A stretch of 64,000 nt of DNA from Ereboglobus luteus (GCF_003096195.1 NZ_CP023004.1:2770501-2834500); one strand, 5' to 3'; numbered from the stretch's first letter, positions 9,925 to 21,667 are shown. The notes: a model not told the origin generated them from the sequence alone. A program made the numbers and translations.

Positions 9925-9940
9925 GCGTCAGTGCTGACGC
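9925..9940. repeat. short palindrome after the symporter gene
   Basis: GCGTCA and TGACGC form perfect arms around a 4 nt loop, just after the symporter stop and before the terminator. It may be part of a compound 3' structure. Confidence 0.5.
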
Positions 9941-9948
9941 TTAAACTT

Positions 9949-9981
9949 AAAAAAGACCAGGTTCGCGCCCGGTCTTTTTTT
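9949..9981 (+). terminator. Rho-independent terminator of the sodium symporter gene
   Basis: AAAAGACC pairs with GGTCTTTT in a hairpin closed by a short GC-rich loop, followed by a run of T. It lies about 35 bp after the stop codon at 9913. The A-rich left flank could let it work in both directions. Confidence 0.85.
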
Positions 9982-10184
9982 GCGGGTGGTCTGCAAAATA
10001 TACAATGGGTTCGGGGCATTGTTTTCTACCGTCTGCCCAAGGTCTCGCGAGTTCGACCCTGGGCTGCTGAATGGCGCACCTTTGGCGTGCGACAAATGAC
10101 AAACAAGGTAGCGCCTATGAGGAAGCGCCATACCTTGGATGTGACAGCATACTTCAAAACGAGCTGGTGGATTTTAATGCAATA

Positions 10185-13494
<3,310 letters not shown>

Positions 13495-13512
13495 TGGGAA
13501 AGAGGATGGAAA

Positions 13513-13620
13513 AGGAGTCAGAATACAGGAGTCAGGAGTCAGAATGTAGAAAGCCGGAGGCGAAGGCAGGAGGCTTGGTGGTTTGTAGCTGTCTCCTGAC
13601 TTCTGACTCCTGCATTCTTT
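13513..13620. repeat. palindromic element, GGAGTCAG type
   Basis: The left arm at 13513-13552 is built from GGAGTCAGAA-like units. The right arm at 13591-13620 has the complementary CTGACTCCTG units and ends in a T-run. The spacer is about 38 bp. It fills most of the gap between the adaptor gene and czcA, so it could shape read-through within the operon. Confidence 0.8.
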
Positions 13621-13622
13621 TT

Positions 13623-14651
13623 TTAGTGCGAGTGTCCGCCGCCTTTGGTGAGGCGGAGTTCGGTGAGCCAGAGTTGTTCGACGGCGGTGGCGGCGACGGG
13701 GGCGTCGGGCGCGAGGCCGGAGATGATTTCGGTGTGGGCGCCGTCGGTCATGCCGAGCACGACGGGCGTGCGGCGGTAATGGCCGTCGTGATAGAGATAC
13801 GCGAAGGTGCCTTCTATGGTTCGAAGCACGGCGGTGTTGGGAATGGTGAGCTTTTGCTCGGGCGGGCCGATCAGCGGAATGGCGAGGCTGTCGCCGATGT
13901 CCGTGCCCGGAGAGGAGACGGACTTTGCAGTCTGCGCCATGTTGTGAATGTCGGCGAGCGCGAGGGTGACTTCGACTTGGCCGGTGGCGTGCGTGAGGGC
14001 GCGGTTAATGGCGAGGATACGCACGCCTTCGTGCGGGTGATCCTGCATGTCGTCGGCAACGGAGGGCGGGACGAGCGCGGTGACTTGCACGGGCGGGCCG
14101 GCGTCGACGACGGTGGCGTTGAGCATGACGCGGTGCGCAAACGGGCGCGTGACAATGCGCGTGGTGGCGAGGTTGATGGCGTGCGCCGTGGCGTCGTCGA
14201 ATTTCAGGCCGTTCTTTTCGTCGTAGGTGACATTTGTGCTCTCGGACGCGCCGTGCGAATGGCCTGCGTGCGGATCGCGTTTTTGGGCGGGCTCGGTTTT
14301 GTGATCATGGCCGGGCGCGGAGTGGTCGCGGTCGGGCTTGGCATGATCGTGGTCCGCGTGCGGGTCTGTTTTTTCGGGGGCGCTGTGCGCGGCGTGATCA
14401 TGACCGTCGTGGGCGTCGTGATCGCGGGCTGCGCGATTTTGGTCCGCGTGGTCGTGATTGTCGTGTTGTTGTTTGTTGTGATCGTGGCCCGCGTGATCGT
14501 GCCCCGCGTGGTCGTCGTGGCGCGAGCAGGAGGTGGCGAAGGCGAGGGCGGCGATAAGCGTGATGGCGAACAAAATGGGGCGCGACTTTGTCGCGTCCGG
14601 CGGCGGGACGCCGCCGCTCCTTGCGCTGGCGTGGTTCGTGGATGTTTTCAT
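13623..14651 (-). CDS. His-rich periplasmic adaptor lipoprotein of the metal efflux system
   Basis: The position between the TolC-type gene and czcA, plus a C-terminal domain with membrane-fusion features (VPPSVADDM, a VRILAINRAL stretch, LTIPNTAVLRT), identifies the adaptor of the RND system. The signal peptide ends in a lipobox-like FATSC at about residue 35. A stretch of about 100 residues after it is packed with HD/HxH pairs and is a likely metal-binding region. The protein is about 342 residues, and I see no clear lipoyl or long coiled-coil hairpin, so it is shorter and simpler than CzcB/CusB. Its C terminus is GGGHSH. An AQTAKS stretch at 13917-13938 matches the AGACTTGGCAGTCTGCG repeat. 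The start at 14651 lies at the edge of a repeat; an upstream ATG near 14681 is possible. Confidence 0.8.
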   Translation of the reverse strand: MKTSTNHASARSGGVPPPDATKSRPILFAITLIAALAFATSCSRHDDHAGHDHAGHDHNKQQHDNHDHADQNRAARDHDAHDGHDHAAHSAPEKTDPHADHDHAKPDRDHSAPGHDHKTEPAQKRDPHAGHSHGASESTNVTYDEKNGLKFDDATAHAINLATTRIVTRPFAHRVMLNATVVDAGPPVQVTALVPPSVADDMQDHPHEGVRILAINRALTHATGQVEVTLALADIHNMAQTAKSVSSPGTDIGDSLAIPLIGPPEQKLTIPNTAVLRTIEGTFAYLYHDGHYRRTPVVLGMTDGAHTEIISGLAPDAPVAATAVEQLWLTELRLTKGGGHSH

Positions 14652-14682
14652 TCTACATTCTCCATTTTCATTCTTCATTTGG
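14649..14682. repeat. ATTCTCCATT-type half repeat at the tolC-adaptor junction
   Basis: Repeated CATTCT/CATTTT units span the end of the TolC-type gene and the start of the adaptor gene. On the minus strand this reads as GAATG-rich units that supply several ATG codons, blurring the adaptor start. Confidence 0.55.
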
Positions 14683-15976
14683 AGTTCGCGCCGCTTAGCG
14701 GAACGAGCTTCAGGCCTGTGAGTTCCTCGAGGCGAAGGGCGGCTTCGAGGGCTTCGTTGCGCGTGTCGAGGAGCGATTCGACGGCGTCGAGATAACTGTT
14801 TTGCAGTTCGATGTAGGTGGAAATGGGAACGGCTCCGAGGCGGTAGTGGCGGTCGGCGAGCGCGGCGGCTTCGCGGAATTTTGTTATCGTGTCGGGTTTC
14901 CATCGCGCGCTTTCGGCGAGTTTGGTTTGGAGGGTTTGGGCGGCGAGGAGGACGTCGCGGTCGAGTTCGCGCTCGGCAAGGTAGGCGGCGGCCTCGGCCT
15001 GGCGGCGGCGCGACTCGGCTTCGTTGACGGCGGCGCCGGAGCGTCCGGTGACGGGGAGCGGGATGGAGAGGCCGATGCCGAAGGAGCGCTCGGTGCCATC
15101 GGCTTTTTCCTGCGAGTAGTAGGGGCTCACGGCGATGCCGGGGTAGCGTTCGTTGCGGGCGAGGCGGACGGCGTAGCCTTGTTGCTCGAGTTCGACGCGG
15201 CGCATGCGGTATTCGAAGTTGTTTTCGCGGGCGGCGGCGAGGAGGGCGTTGCGCTCGGGCGGCGCGGCGAGTGTGGCGGCGTAATCGTGCGGGGCGTCGA
15301 TGCGGAGCGGGGCGTCGGGGGCGGCGCCGCGGAGCTGGTTGAGCTCGATGAGCGCGGCGTGGAGCGCGAGCTCGGCCTCGGTGGCGCGGCGCTGGAGCGA
15401 GAGCTCGGAGGCTTCGATGACGCGCGTGTCGAGGAGCGGGGTGAGGCCGGCGGGATCGCGGGCGAGGAATGTTTCCTTGAGCGCGGTGAAGCGGTCGGCG
15501 ACTTCGCGAATGGCGTCGGCGCGGGTGGCGGCGGAGTGCAGGCCGGTGGCGAGGACGCGCGCGCGGGCGGTGAGCGCCTGGTCGAAGCGCGCGAGGCCGA
15601 GCTCGGCGAGGGTGATGTCGCGGCTGGCGATGGCCTTGCGGAGCGGGAGGCGTCCGGGCCAGTCGAAGGTTTGCGTGAGCGAGACGGACCACGCGGCGCC
15701 TTCGCCCGCGAGGGAGCCGTCGGACGCGCGAACGCGCGTGCGCCCGAGTTCGACGGAAAGCTCGGGATCGGCGAGGCGCGTGGCGGCGCGCGCGCTGGAG
15801 CGGGCGGCGGAAATCTCGGCTTCGTAGAATGCGCGCTCGGGATTTTTCGCGCTGATCTCGGTGATGAGCGCGGGGATGGTTGTGGCTTCCGCGGCGGGAG
15901 CGCCGCGGAGAAGAGTGAAGGGTGAAGAGTGAAGGGTGAATAGGAGGGCCAGGGCGATGTGCGGGATGTGCTTCAT
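14675..15976 (-). CDS. TolC-family outer-membrane channel of the metal efflux operon (CzcC-like)
   Basis: The outer-membrane exit duct of the tripartite metal pump. The 433-residue product has a signal peptide, then two repeats of long amphipathic helices typical of outer membrane efflux proteins. Examples are AFYEAEISAARSSARAATRLADPELSVELG and the SIPLPVTGRSGAAVNEAESRR and YLAERELDRDVLLAAQTLQTKLAES stretches. The length fits CzcC/CusC. The signal peptide (LLFTLHSSPFTLLRG) is encoded by a GAGTGAAGG-type repeat. It follows the small Cys/His protein and precedes the adaptor on the minus strand, matching the usual czcC-B-A order. Confidence 0.9.
   Translation of the reverse strand: MKHIPHIALALLFTLHSSPFTLLRGAPAAEATTIPALITEISAKNPERAFYEAEISAARSSARAATRLADPELSVELGRTRVRASDGSLAGEGAAWSVSLTQTFDWPGRLPLRKAIASRDITLAELGLARFDQALTARARVLATGLHSAATRADAIREVADRFTALKETFLARDPAGLTPLLDTRVIEASELSLQRRATEAELALHAALIELNQLRGAAPDAPLRIDAPHDYAATLAAPPERNALLAAARENNFEYRMRRVELEQQGYAVRLARNERYPGIAVSPYYSQEKADGTERSFGIGLSIPLPVTGRSGAAVNEAESRRRQAEAAAYLAERELDRDVLLAAQTLQTKLAESARWKPDTITKFREAAALADRHYRLGAVPISTYIELQNSYLDAVESLLDTRNEALEAALRLEELTGLKLVPLSGANSK
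15909..15945. repeat. GAGTGAAGG-type repeat in the tolC signal peptide
   Basis: About four tandem GAAGAGT/GAAGGGT units at 15909-15945 encode FTLHSSPFTLL on the minus strand, the core of the TolC-type protein's signal peptide. No right arm is visible. Confidence 0.65.
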
Positions 15977-16105
15977 GTTGTGTGTTTGTTGTAGTTGAAA
16001 AATGGATACGGGACGGGCGGGGGAGGGCTTCGCATGGGCGCGCGCGGCGGCGTCGCGGGCGAGGCGTCGGGATGGGAAGAACCTGTCAATCCGCGCGGGG
16101 ATTGA

Positions 16106-16519
16106 TCAGGCGAGGGAGGCGGCGGGGGCGCGCGACACGGGCGCGGTGCGTTCGGTGAAATGTCGCGAGGGTAACCAATCAGGCGGATCGGAGGGGAAGG
16201 AGGGGGGGGGGCGTTCGAAAACGCAAAGTGCGATTAGCGAGGCGGAAAGTGTTTCGATGAGGCAGGCGCACGCGTTGAGGGCCGATGGCTCGGGGGCGTT
16301 GAGGTGCTCGGCGGTGTCAAACCAGGAGGAAAACTCGACGAGCACGCAGGTGTCGTGCGCGTGCTGCGTTGTGTCGGTGTGATGGTCGCAACCGGTTTGG
16401 TGGTCGTGATCGATGACGTGCGCCTCGATGAGGCCGATTGCGTCGAGCATGCAATGCTGCGTCGCCGGCAGCCAGATGGCGGCCATGAAGAGGGCGATGC
16501 ATTGCACGAGGGGGCGCAT
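16106..16519 (-). CDS. small Cys/His-rich exported protein heading the metal efflux operon
   Basis: A predicted product of 137 residues that I cannot assign to a named family. The start MRPLVQCIALFMAAIWLPATQHC gives a hydrophobic N-terminal export signal. After it comes a short His/Cys-rich segment (HVIDHDHQTGCDHHTDTTQHAHDTC) able to bind metal, then a second hydrophobic stretch and a Pro-rich tail. A run of ten C on the coding strand (G10 on plus, 16202-16211) encodes the PPP of that tail, so its frame would shift with any slippage. It is about 130 bp upstream of the TolC-type gene in the same direction. A metal-sensing or metal-buffering role is inferred from this position and composition only. 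Confidence 0.65.
   Translation of the reverse strand: MRPLVQCIALFMAAIWLPATQHCMLDAIGLIEAHVIDHDHQTGCDHHTDTTQHAHDTCVLVEFSSWFDTAEHLNAPEPSALNACACLIETLSASLIALCVFERPPPSFPSDPPDWLPSRHFTERTAPVSRAPAASLA
16202..16211. repeat. G10 homopolymer within a coding region
   Basis: Ten consecutive G on the plus strand inside the C-terminal part of the small Cys/His-rich gene. Slippage here would alter the last 30 or so residues. Confidence 0.8.
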
Positions 16520-16618
16520 AAAGCATGAAAGTTGTCGCGAGCGACGGGGCTTTGTCAAGTTGCGGCTTGGAAATGACGTGCTTGTGAAATGAAATTTGTG
16601 TGCTAACGTTCCCAACAC

Positions 16619-16690
16619 AACGGCAATGGATTTCTGCCGCCCCTTTACGGGGAAACCGCCGGTCGCGAGACTTGCTGATGATTCCTACTT
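16619..16690 (+). ncRNA. fluoride riboswitch (crcB motif)
   Basis: A leader 33 bp before crcB matches the crcB RNA pattern. It has GGCAATGG then a short stem closing at CTGCC, a CCCC/GGGG hairpin, the AAACCGCC stretch, and GCTGATGATTCCTAC near the 3' end. The family binds fluoride through Mg ions and switches on fluoride exporters. Its place directly upstream of crcB supports the call. The edges are approximate. Confidence 0.92.
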
Positions 16691-16722
16691 GGTGTTCTCA
16701 TTACATACAAAAGGAATCTCTC

Positions 16723-17115
16723 ATGGCACTCTACTTTTGGATAGCTCTCGGCAGCGCGATTGGCGGATTGGCGCGATTCGCGCTTTCCGGTTTTGTCGCG
16801 CACCATGTCGGTGAAACGTTTCCGTGGGGCACGTTTATCGTCAATGTGAGCGGCTCGTTTCTGATCGGATTTTTTGCAACAATCACCGCTCCTGACGGGC
16901 GGTTTCTGGTCGGGATCACGGCGCGCCAGTTTGTTATGACCGGCATTTTCGGGGGCTTCACGACGTATTCGTCGTTCAGCATCCAGACGCTTGCGCTCGC
17001 CCGCGAAGGCGAGTGGTTTCACGCGGGAGCCAACGCCACGCTCACGTTTGTGATCTGCTTTCTGGCCGTGTGGCTCGGCTATGTGTGCGCGACTTTTATC
17101 AATAATCTGAAATGA
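16723..17115 (+). CDS. crcB: CrcB/Fluc fluoride channel
   Basis: Fluc proteins form dual-topology dimers in the inner membrane and let fluoride leave the cell. The 130-residue product has four hydrophobic helices. It carries GSAIGGLARF near the N terminus, WGTFIVNVSGSFLIGF with the conserved Asn, and FGGFTTYSSFS with the pore Phe/Ser/Thr residues. The start MALYFWIALGSAIGG at 16723 follows AGGAATCTCTC, a usable ribosome site. Longer in-frame starts would read through the riboswitch and are rejected. It stands alone as a transcription unit under the fluoride riboswitch. Confidence 0.97.
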   Translation: MALYFWIALGSAIGGLARFALSGFVAHHVGETFPWGTFIVNVSGSFLIGFFATITAPDGRFLVGITARQFVMTGIFGGFTTYSSFSIQTLALAREGEWFHAGANATLTFVICFLAVWLGYVCATFINNLK

Positions 17116-17287
17116 GGCCGCATCAGGGCGCCTCCGATGGGTTTTGTTTTTGCCGCGCGTTTTTTGTCGATGAGTCTTCCGCGGCGAAGCGTCCTTCACT
17201 GACGCATGCGACGGGACAAAATACGCTGCGAACGCGGGCGCATGTCTTGCGGGGCTATTCCGATGCGGTTGGTGTTTTGATGGGCGC

Positions 17288-19777
17288 TTATTTGGCCGGC
17301 TCGGGTTGCAGCGCATCGGCGGGCGGAGTGCCTTTGTCGTTGGTTTGCTCGACGGTCTTTTCCTCCGTAGGGGGATAGGCGACTCGCGAATGCAGCATGT
17401 TCAGAAGCGTGAGGACAAAGCTGTTTCTGATTTTGTTCAGGTCGGCAAATGTCAGCGGCGCGTCGTCGAGCTGCTCGTCATCCATGCGATCCCTAAAAAT
17501 CTGGTCGATCAACTCGCCCAGGTGTTGCGGCGTTACTTTGCGCATCGAGCGCGAGGCCGCCTCGACACCGTCGGCGAGGAGGATGATCGCGCTTTCCTTG
17601 AATTGCGGGCGCGGACCATCGTAACGGTAAGTGGACTCGCTCACCGGAACGGGGTCGAGGCCGGGCGAGTTTTGTATCGCAAACGGCGGGCGCGTGACAA
17701 CCACGGGCGGGGTTGTTCCCCCGTGGTGCGGAATCGGCGAGGCGGAGCCGCTGGCCTGATAGCGTTTTTCACCGAGCGCCCTGTGATAGAAAAAGCGAAT
17801 CAGGCTCGTGCCGTGGTGCTGCTGGATGACGTCGATGACCGCGCGCGGGAGCTTGTTTTTGATTGCGAGGTCAACGCCGTCCTTTACGTGCGCCTTGATG
17901 ATGAGCGCGGAAAGCGAGGGGTTGTTTTCGTCGTGCGGGTTGGCGCGGTCTCGCTGGTTTTCCGTGAAGTATTCGGGTTTGTTCGTCTTGCCGATGTCGT
18001 GGAAGAGCGCGCACACGCGGGCGAGCAGCGGATTGGCGCCGATGGCGTTGGCGGCGTTTTCCGCAAGCTGCGCCACGACGAGCGAATGGTGATAGGTGCC
18101 GGGCGCCTCCATTTGCATGCGCCGGAGGAGCGGGTGATTGTAGTCGGTGAGCTCGAGCAGCGTGATGTCGGTTGTGCGCTGGAAAAGCGTTTCGATGATC
18201 GGCAGCAAGCCGACGACGATGACGCCGGTGATGACGCCGTTTATCAGGCCCGTGAGTATCTGGCGGGGCACGGTGAAATCGGGGCCCAGGAATGACTGCT
18301 GGTCGATGATGCCGAAGAGCAGCGCGAAGCACGAAACGGCGATGCCGCCATAAAGCGCCGCGCGCATGATGCTGCTGCGGCGGCGGACGTGGCGGCATTG
18401 GTAGGTGGCGATGATCGACGCGAAGAAGGTGAGCACGAGCACGTCGAGCCGGTTTCCGTAAATGACGCTCGTGAACACGGAGATCAGCAACGCCATGAAA
18501 ATGGCCGAGCCCGCGTCGATGAGAATCACGACAATGATCGGCGCGATCGCGGTTGGCGCCAGATACGGCAGGATTGATGCAGCCTCCGAGTGGTGCATGA
18601 AATACGGCAGCTCGCTCAACCAATAGGTGACCCGCACAAGGGCGAGGTTGAAAACGACAACGAGCGCGAGGAGCGCGAGGCGTCCGTTGCTCTGGAGCGT
18701 CTCGGGGTCCTCGATGCGCATGTAGATGGCGCACGCGAGCACCATTGCGAGCACCACGAGTATACGACGTAGAAATTGCATGTCGGCCGAGCTGCTCTCG
18801 GTGTTGTGCTCGAGCTGGTAGGCGCGATAGGCCTCGAGCATTTCGTATTGCTCGGATGTCACGCGCTTGCCGTTTTCGATGATGATCTGCCCCTTCTCAA
18901 CATGGACGACCGGTGAGGGCATTTTTATCGTGGCCTCCATCTTGAGCGCCTCGGTGGCAACCTCGTCGAAGCGGATGTTGGGCGCGAGGCCGTTGTCGAA
19001 GATGCGGGCGATTGTGTAGATCGTCCTGCGCCGCAGACCCTCGCTGGCCAGGCTGACGCGCAATTCGCTGCGCGCGTTTTCAAGCGTGCGCACGGTGCGT
19101 TCCACGCTTTCGCCGCCGGGGCGCGTTATTCGCAGCAGCGTGGATGTGCCGTCGGACGCCGTCATCATGGCAAGCGCATTGTCCTGAATGCCGTCCTTGC
19201 AGATTTCGCGCAATGTTTGCAATGCGGTCTCGGCGATCTCGCGCCGCCGGTTGGCGTCGCCGATGTCGAGCAGCGTCCGCACCTCTGCCGCCGTGGTGTT
19301 GTAGGGGCCGCGGGCGTTGAATGCGACCAGGAGCGCGTTGAACGACGCGGTGCGCACGGGATCCTCGGCGCCCTCGGGCGGGTATCTTTTTTCAAACGTG
19401 TCCAGGTCCGCCAGCAAGTCCTTGATCGCGGCCTCGAATTTCTTGAGCGGCTCGTCGTCGAGCTTGTAAACGCGGGGCACGCGGTTGCGGATTTGCTCGC
19501 GCGTGAGCTCGGCCTGCTGGTGGCTCACGTAATCAAACGCGACGTTTGCGGTGATTTGCACCCCGGCGACCTGGTTCGGGTAAATCGGAATCGAGCTGCT
19601 GTTGATTCCCACGTAGCTGATGAACACGATTGAGGACGCCGTCGCGATGAGGATCAACGTCGTGACGAGCCTGTGGGTTGCGAGGAATTTCCAGACGCGC
19701 GAGTTGACGAGAGTCTTGCGTTTGCGCGGCTGCTGGCCACCACCTGGAAGGGTGCGTAGAGTATCAATCAGAGACAT
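17288..19777 (-). CDS. pgpH: 7TM-HD phosphohydrolase (PgpH-like, c-di-AMP phosphodiesterase family)
   Basis: The layout matches PgpH: a cytoplasmic N terminus, one helix (LILIATASSIVFISYVG), an extracytoplasmic domain (residues about 55-330), seven helices (about 340-560), then an HD domain. HD residues are visible in TYHHSLVVAQLAENAA, CALFHDIGKTNKPEYF, IIKAHVKDG and IQQHHGTSLIRFFYHRA. Studied members hydrolyse c-di-AMP to pApA. The HD domain is interrupted by about 45 extra residues rich in Pro (SGSASPIPHHGGTTPP) encoded near 17640-17760, where a small palindrome lies. The start MSLIDTLR at 19777 is preferred over an upstream ATG at 19825. The c-di-AMP role is inferred from family. Confidence 0.88.
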   Translation of the reverse strand: MSLIDTLRTLPGGGQQPRKRKTLVNSRVWKFLATHRLVTTLILIATASSIVFISYVGINSSSIPIYPNQVAGVQITANVAFDYVSHQQAELTREQIRNRVPRVYKLDDEPLKKFEAAIKDLLADLDTFEKRYPPEGAEDPVRTASFNALLVAFNARGPYNTTAAEVRTLLDIGDANRRREIAETALQTLREICKDGIQDNALAMMTASDGTSTLLRITRPGGESVERTVRTLENARSELRVSLASEGLRRRTIYTIARIFDNGLAPNIRFDEVATEALKMEATIKMPSPVVHVEKGQIIIENGKRVTSEQYEMLEAYRAYQLEHNTESSSADMQFLRRILVVLAMVLACAIYMRIEDPETLQSNGRLALLALVVVFNLALVRVTYWLSELPYFMHHSEAASILPYLAPTAIAPIIVVILIDAGSAIFMALLISVFTSVIYGNRLDVLVLTFFASIIATYQCRHVRRRSSIMRAALYGGIAVSCFALLFGIIDQQSFLGPDFTVPRQILTGLINGVITGVIVVGLLPIIETLFQRTTDITLLELTDYNHPLLRRMQMEAPGTYHHSLVVAQLAENAANAIGANPLLARVCALFHDIGKTNKPEYFTENQRDRANPHDENNPSLSALIIKAHVKDGVDLAIKNKLPRAVIDVIQQHHGTSLIRFFYHRALGEKRYQASGSASPIPHHGGTTPPVVVTRPPFAIQNSPGLDPVPVSESTYRYDGPRPQFKESAIILLADGVEAASRSMRKVTPQHLGELIDQIFRDRMDDEQLDDAPLTFADLNKIRNSFVLTLLNMLHSRVAYPPTEEKTVEQTNDKGTPPADALQPEPAK
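17700..17727. repeat. small palindrome inside the pgpH HD domain insertion
   Basis: ACCACGGG at 17700-17707 and CCCGTGGT at 17720-17727 pair around a 12 bp spacer. It lies in the DNA encoding the Pro-rich insertion of the HD domain, suggesting that a repeat was captured in frame. Confidence 0.55.
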
Positions 19778-19954
19778 GAATGCGGTATGATTTCTTGAAA
19801 CATATTTGAAAACAACCGTCCGCAATTAGAAGAAACGCGCGCGATTTAGCTAGGCTAATTGTGCGCTTAATTATTCCTCGGCGATTGCGGCATCTGGTTT
19901 GCAATAAACGATCGTGACGCAGAACGAGCCTCGGATTTTTTTCGGAAGAAATGT

Positions 19955-20050
19955 TTTGGTCAGGATTAACGGGATTTGCAGGATTCACACACTACGGCTG
20001 CGAATGCCGGAATCTTTATCCTGTCCATCTCGTTAATCCTGTTTTCAAAA
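19955..20050. repeat. palindromic element, AGGATTAACG type
   Basis: The left arm at 19955-19986 contains CAGGATTAACGGGATTTGC. The right arm at 20010-20050 contains the complementary CGTTAATCCTG and ATCCTG units. The spacer is about 23 bp. It lies between the 3' end of the OppA-like gene and pgpH (both minus strand) and may act as a terminator-like hairpin. Confidence 0.8.
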
Positions 20051-20071
20051 CGGGTTTTGGCCCGAGTCGCG

Positions 20072-21667
20072 TCACTTCACTTCCAAATCCACGTATTTCC
20101 ACGGGTAGTTGTCCAGGAACGTGGTGCGGAAATTCTTTACCCGCGGGGAAATGATTCTCGCGTAGGTGTAGAAATAGATCGGCATGATCGGCAGGTCGCG
20201 CAGCAGCATTTTTTCCATGCGCTGGTAGACCGCATAACGCTCCTCCTGCGTCTTCGCCTCGAGCGCCGCGTCGAGCATGCGGTCGTATTCGGCGTCGCCC
20301 CAGTTCGTGTTGTTGTTGCCGCCGCCCGTGCGCCACAGGTCGAAAAACACATGCGGATCGACATAGTCCGCGATCCACCCCGCGCGCTGCACCTGAAAGT
20401 TCATCGTCTTCTGCGAGTCGAGATACACCTTCCACTCCTGGTTGTAGAGGCCGATTTCGACGCCGAGGTTTTTGCGCCACATCTGCTGCAGCGCCTCCGC
20501 GATGATGCGGTGCTTCTCAAGCGTGTTGTAAAGCAGTTCGGTTTTTGGAAACCCCTTGCCGTTCGGATAACCCGCCTCGGCCAGCAGGCGTCGCGCTTCG
20601 GCGATGTTTGCCTTCAACGCCGCGTCCGGCGCCGGCGTGTAACCCGCCACATCCGGCGGAACAATCGTGTAGGCCGGTTTTTCATCGGCGAGCGTCACGT
20701 ATTTCACCAGCCGCTCGCGGTTGATCGCCAGCGCAAACGCGCGCCGCACTCGCACATCGTCGAACGGTTTGCGCTTTGTGTTGAAGCGATAAAAATAAAC
20801 GCCGCAGTAGGGATCGATGCGCAGGTGCGAGTCGGGCGAGCGTTTGTAGGAGGGGATTTTTTGCGGCGGAAAATCGTAGGTGATGTTGAGCTGCCCCGCG
20901 CGATACATGCGCTCCTCGTTGTCGGATTGCGTGACGGGATAAAAATCAATGCCGTCGAGTTTCACCGTTTCGCGATCCCAATATGTGGGCGAGCGCCGTG
21001 TTGAAATAATCTGGTTCTGCTTCCACTCCGTGAGCACGAACGGGCCGTTGCCGACGAGATTTCCCGGACGCGTCCAGCGCGAACCCTTCGCGTCTACCGG
21101 GCCGAATTTTTCAATCACCGAAAGCGGCACCGGAAACCACGCGTAATGCGTGAGCGCGCTCAGGAAAAACGGCGCGGGCCTCTCGAGCGTGAGCACCAGC
21201 GTGCGCTCGTCGGGCGCGCGCGCGCCGACGGTGGAAAAATCCCCCGTTTTTCCCGTGTAGTAATCCGTCGCGCCCTTGAGCAGAAAAAGCATGTAGGCGT
21301 ATTCGGTGGCGAGCTTGGGCGACAGCATGCGCGCATACGAACGCACGAAGTCGTTTGCCGTGACCGGCTCGCCGTTCGACCACTTCGCGTCCGCCCGCAA
21401 ATGGAACGTGTAAACAAGCCCGTCGTCCGACACCTCCCAGCGCTCCGCCACGCCGGGAATCACGCCCAGGTCGTCGGGCGAATTGTTCACCAGCCCCTCG
21501 AACAACGCGCTCACCAGGCGGTGCTCCACGCTTCCGGAAATCACCTGCGGATCGAGGTCCTGCGGCTCGTCGCCATTGCCAGCGCGAAGGATTTTTTGCT
21601 GTCCCGCCGCGGACACGGCAAAATAGGCTGCGCTCAAACAGAGAAGGAGGATGCGATGGACGTTCAT
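20072..21667 (-). CDS. oppA: oligopeptide ABC transporter substrate-binding protein (OppA-like)
   Basis: A 531-residue protein of the SBP_bac_5 family, which binds oligopeptides or similar ligands in the periplasm for an ABC importer. A signal peptide (residues 1-22) is followed by family features: EPQDLDPQVISGSVEHRLVSALFEGL, SDDGLVYTFHLRADAKWSNGEPVTANDFVRSYARML, the long VRRAFALAINRERLV region, and the C-terminal KNFRTTFLDNYPWKYVDL. The length matches OppA. It lacks adjacent permease and ATPase genes here, so its partner must lie elsewhere. Its ATG overlaps the stop of the DUF456 gene (ATGA), implying coupled translation. Confidence 0.9.
   Translation of the reverse strand: MNVHRILLLCLSAAYFAVSAAGQQKILRAGNGDEPQDLDPQVISGSVEHRLVSALFEGLVNNSPDDLGVIPGVAERWEVSDDGLVYTFHLRADAKWSNGEPVTANDFVRSYARMLSPKLATEYAYMLFLLKGATDYYTGKTGDFSTVGARAPDERTLVLTLERPAPFFLSALTHYAWFPVPLSVIEKFGPVDAKGSRWTRPGNLVGNGPFVLTEWKQNQIISTRRSPTYWDRETVKLDGIDFYPVTQSDNEERMYRAGQLNITYDFPPQKIPSYKRSPDSHLRIDPYCGVYFYRFNTKRKPFDDVRVRRAFALAINRERLVKYVTLADEKPAYTIVPPDVAGYTPAPDAALKANIAEARRLLAEAGYPNGKGFPKTELLYNTLEKHRIIAEALQQMWRKNLGVEIGLYNQEWKVYLDSQKTMNFQVQRAGWIADYVDPHVFFDLWRTGGGNNNTNWGDAEYDRMLDAALEAKTQEERYAVYQRMEKMLLRDLPIMPIYFYTYARIISPRVKNFRTTFLDNYPWKYVDLEVK

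Noticed and set aside
9925-9940. GCGTCAGTGCTGACGC as an attachment or recombination site
   Set aside because: No integrase or flanking duplication is visible, and it sits beside a terminator.
10035-10075. A tRNA T-arm-like stretch (GCGAGTTCGACCCTGG) after the symporter gene
   Set aside because: The stem does not pair well and no acceptor or anticodon arms are visible, so it is not a tRNA or clear remnant.
13623-15692. A single long minus-strand ORF covering the adaptor and most of the TolC region
   Set aside because: The N-terminal half is Arg/Pro-rich frame shadow; the true TolC frame has a signal peptide and family motifs.
19955-20050. CRISPR repeat possibility for the AGGATTAACG element
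   Set aside because: Only two arms in inverted orientation exist; there are no direct repeats with unique spacers and no cas genes.
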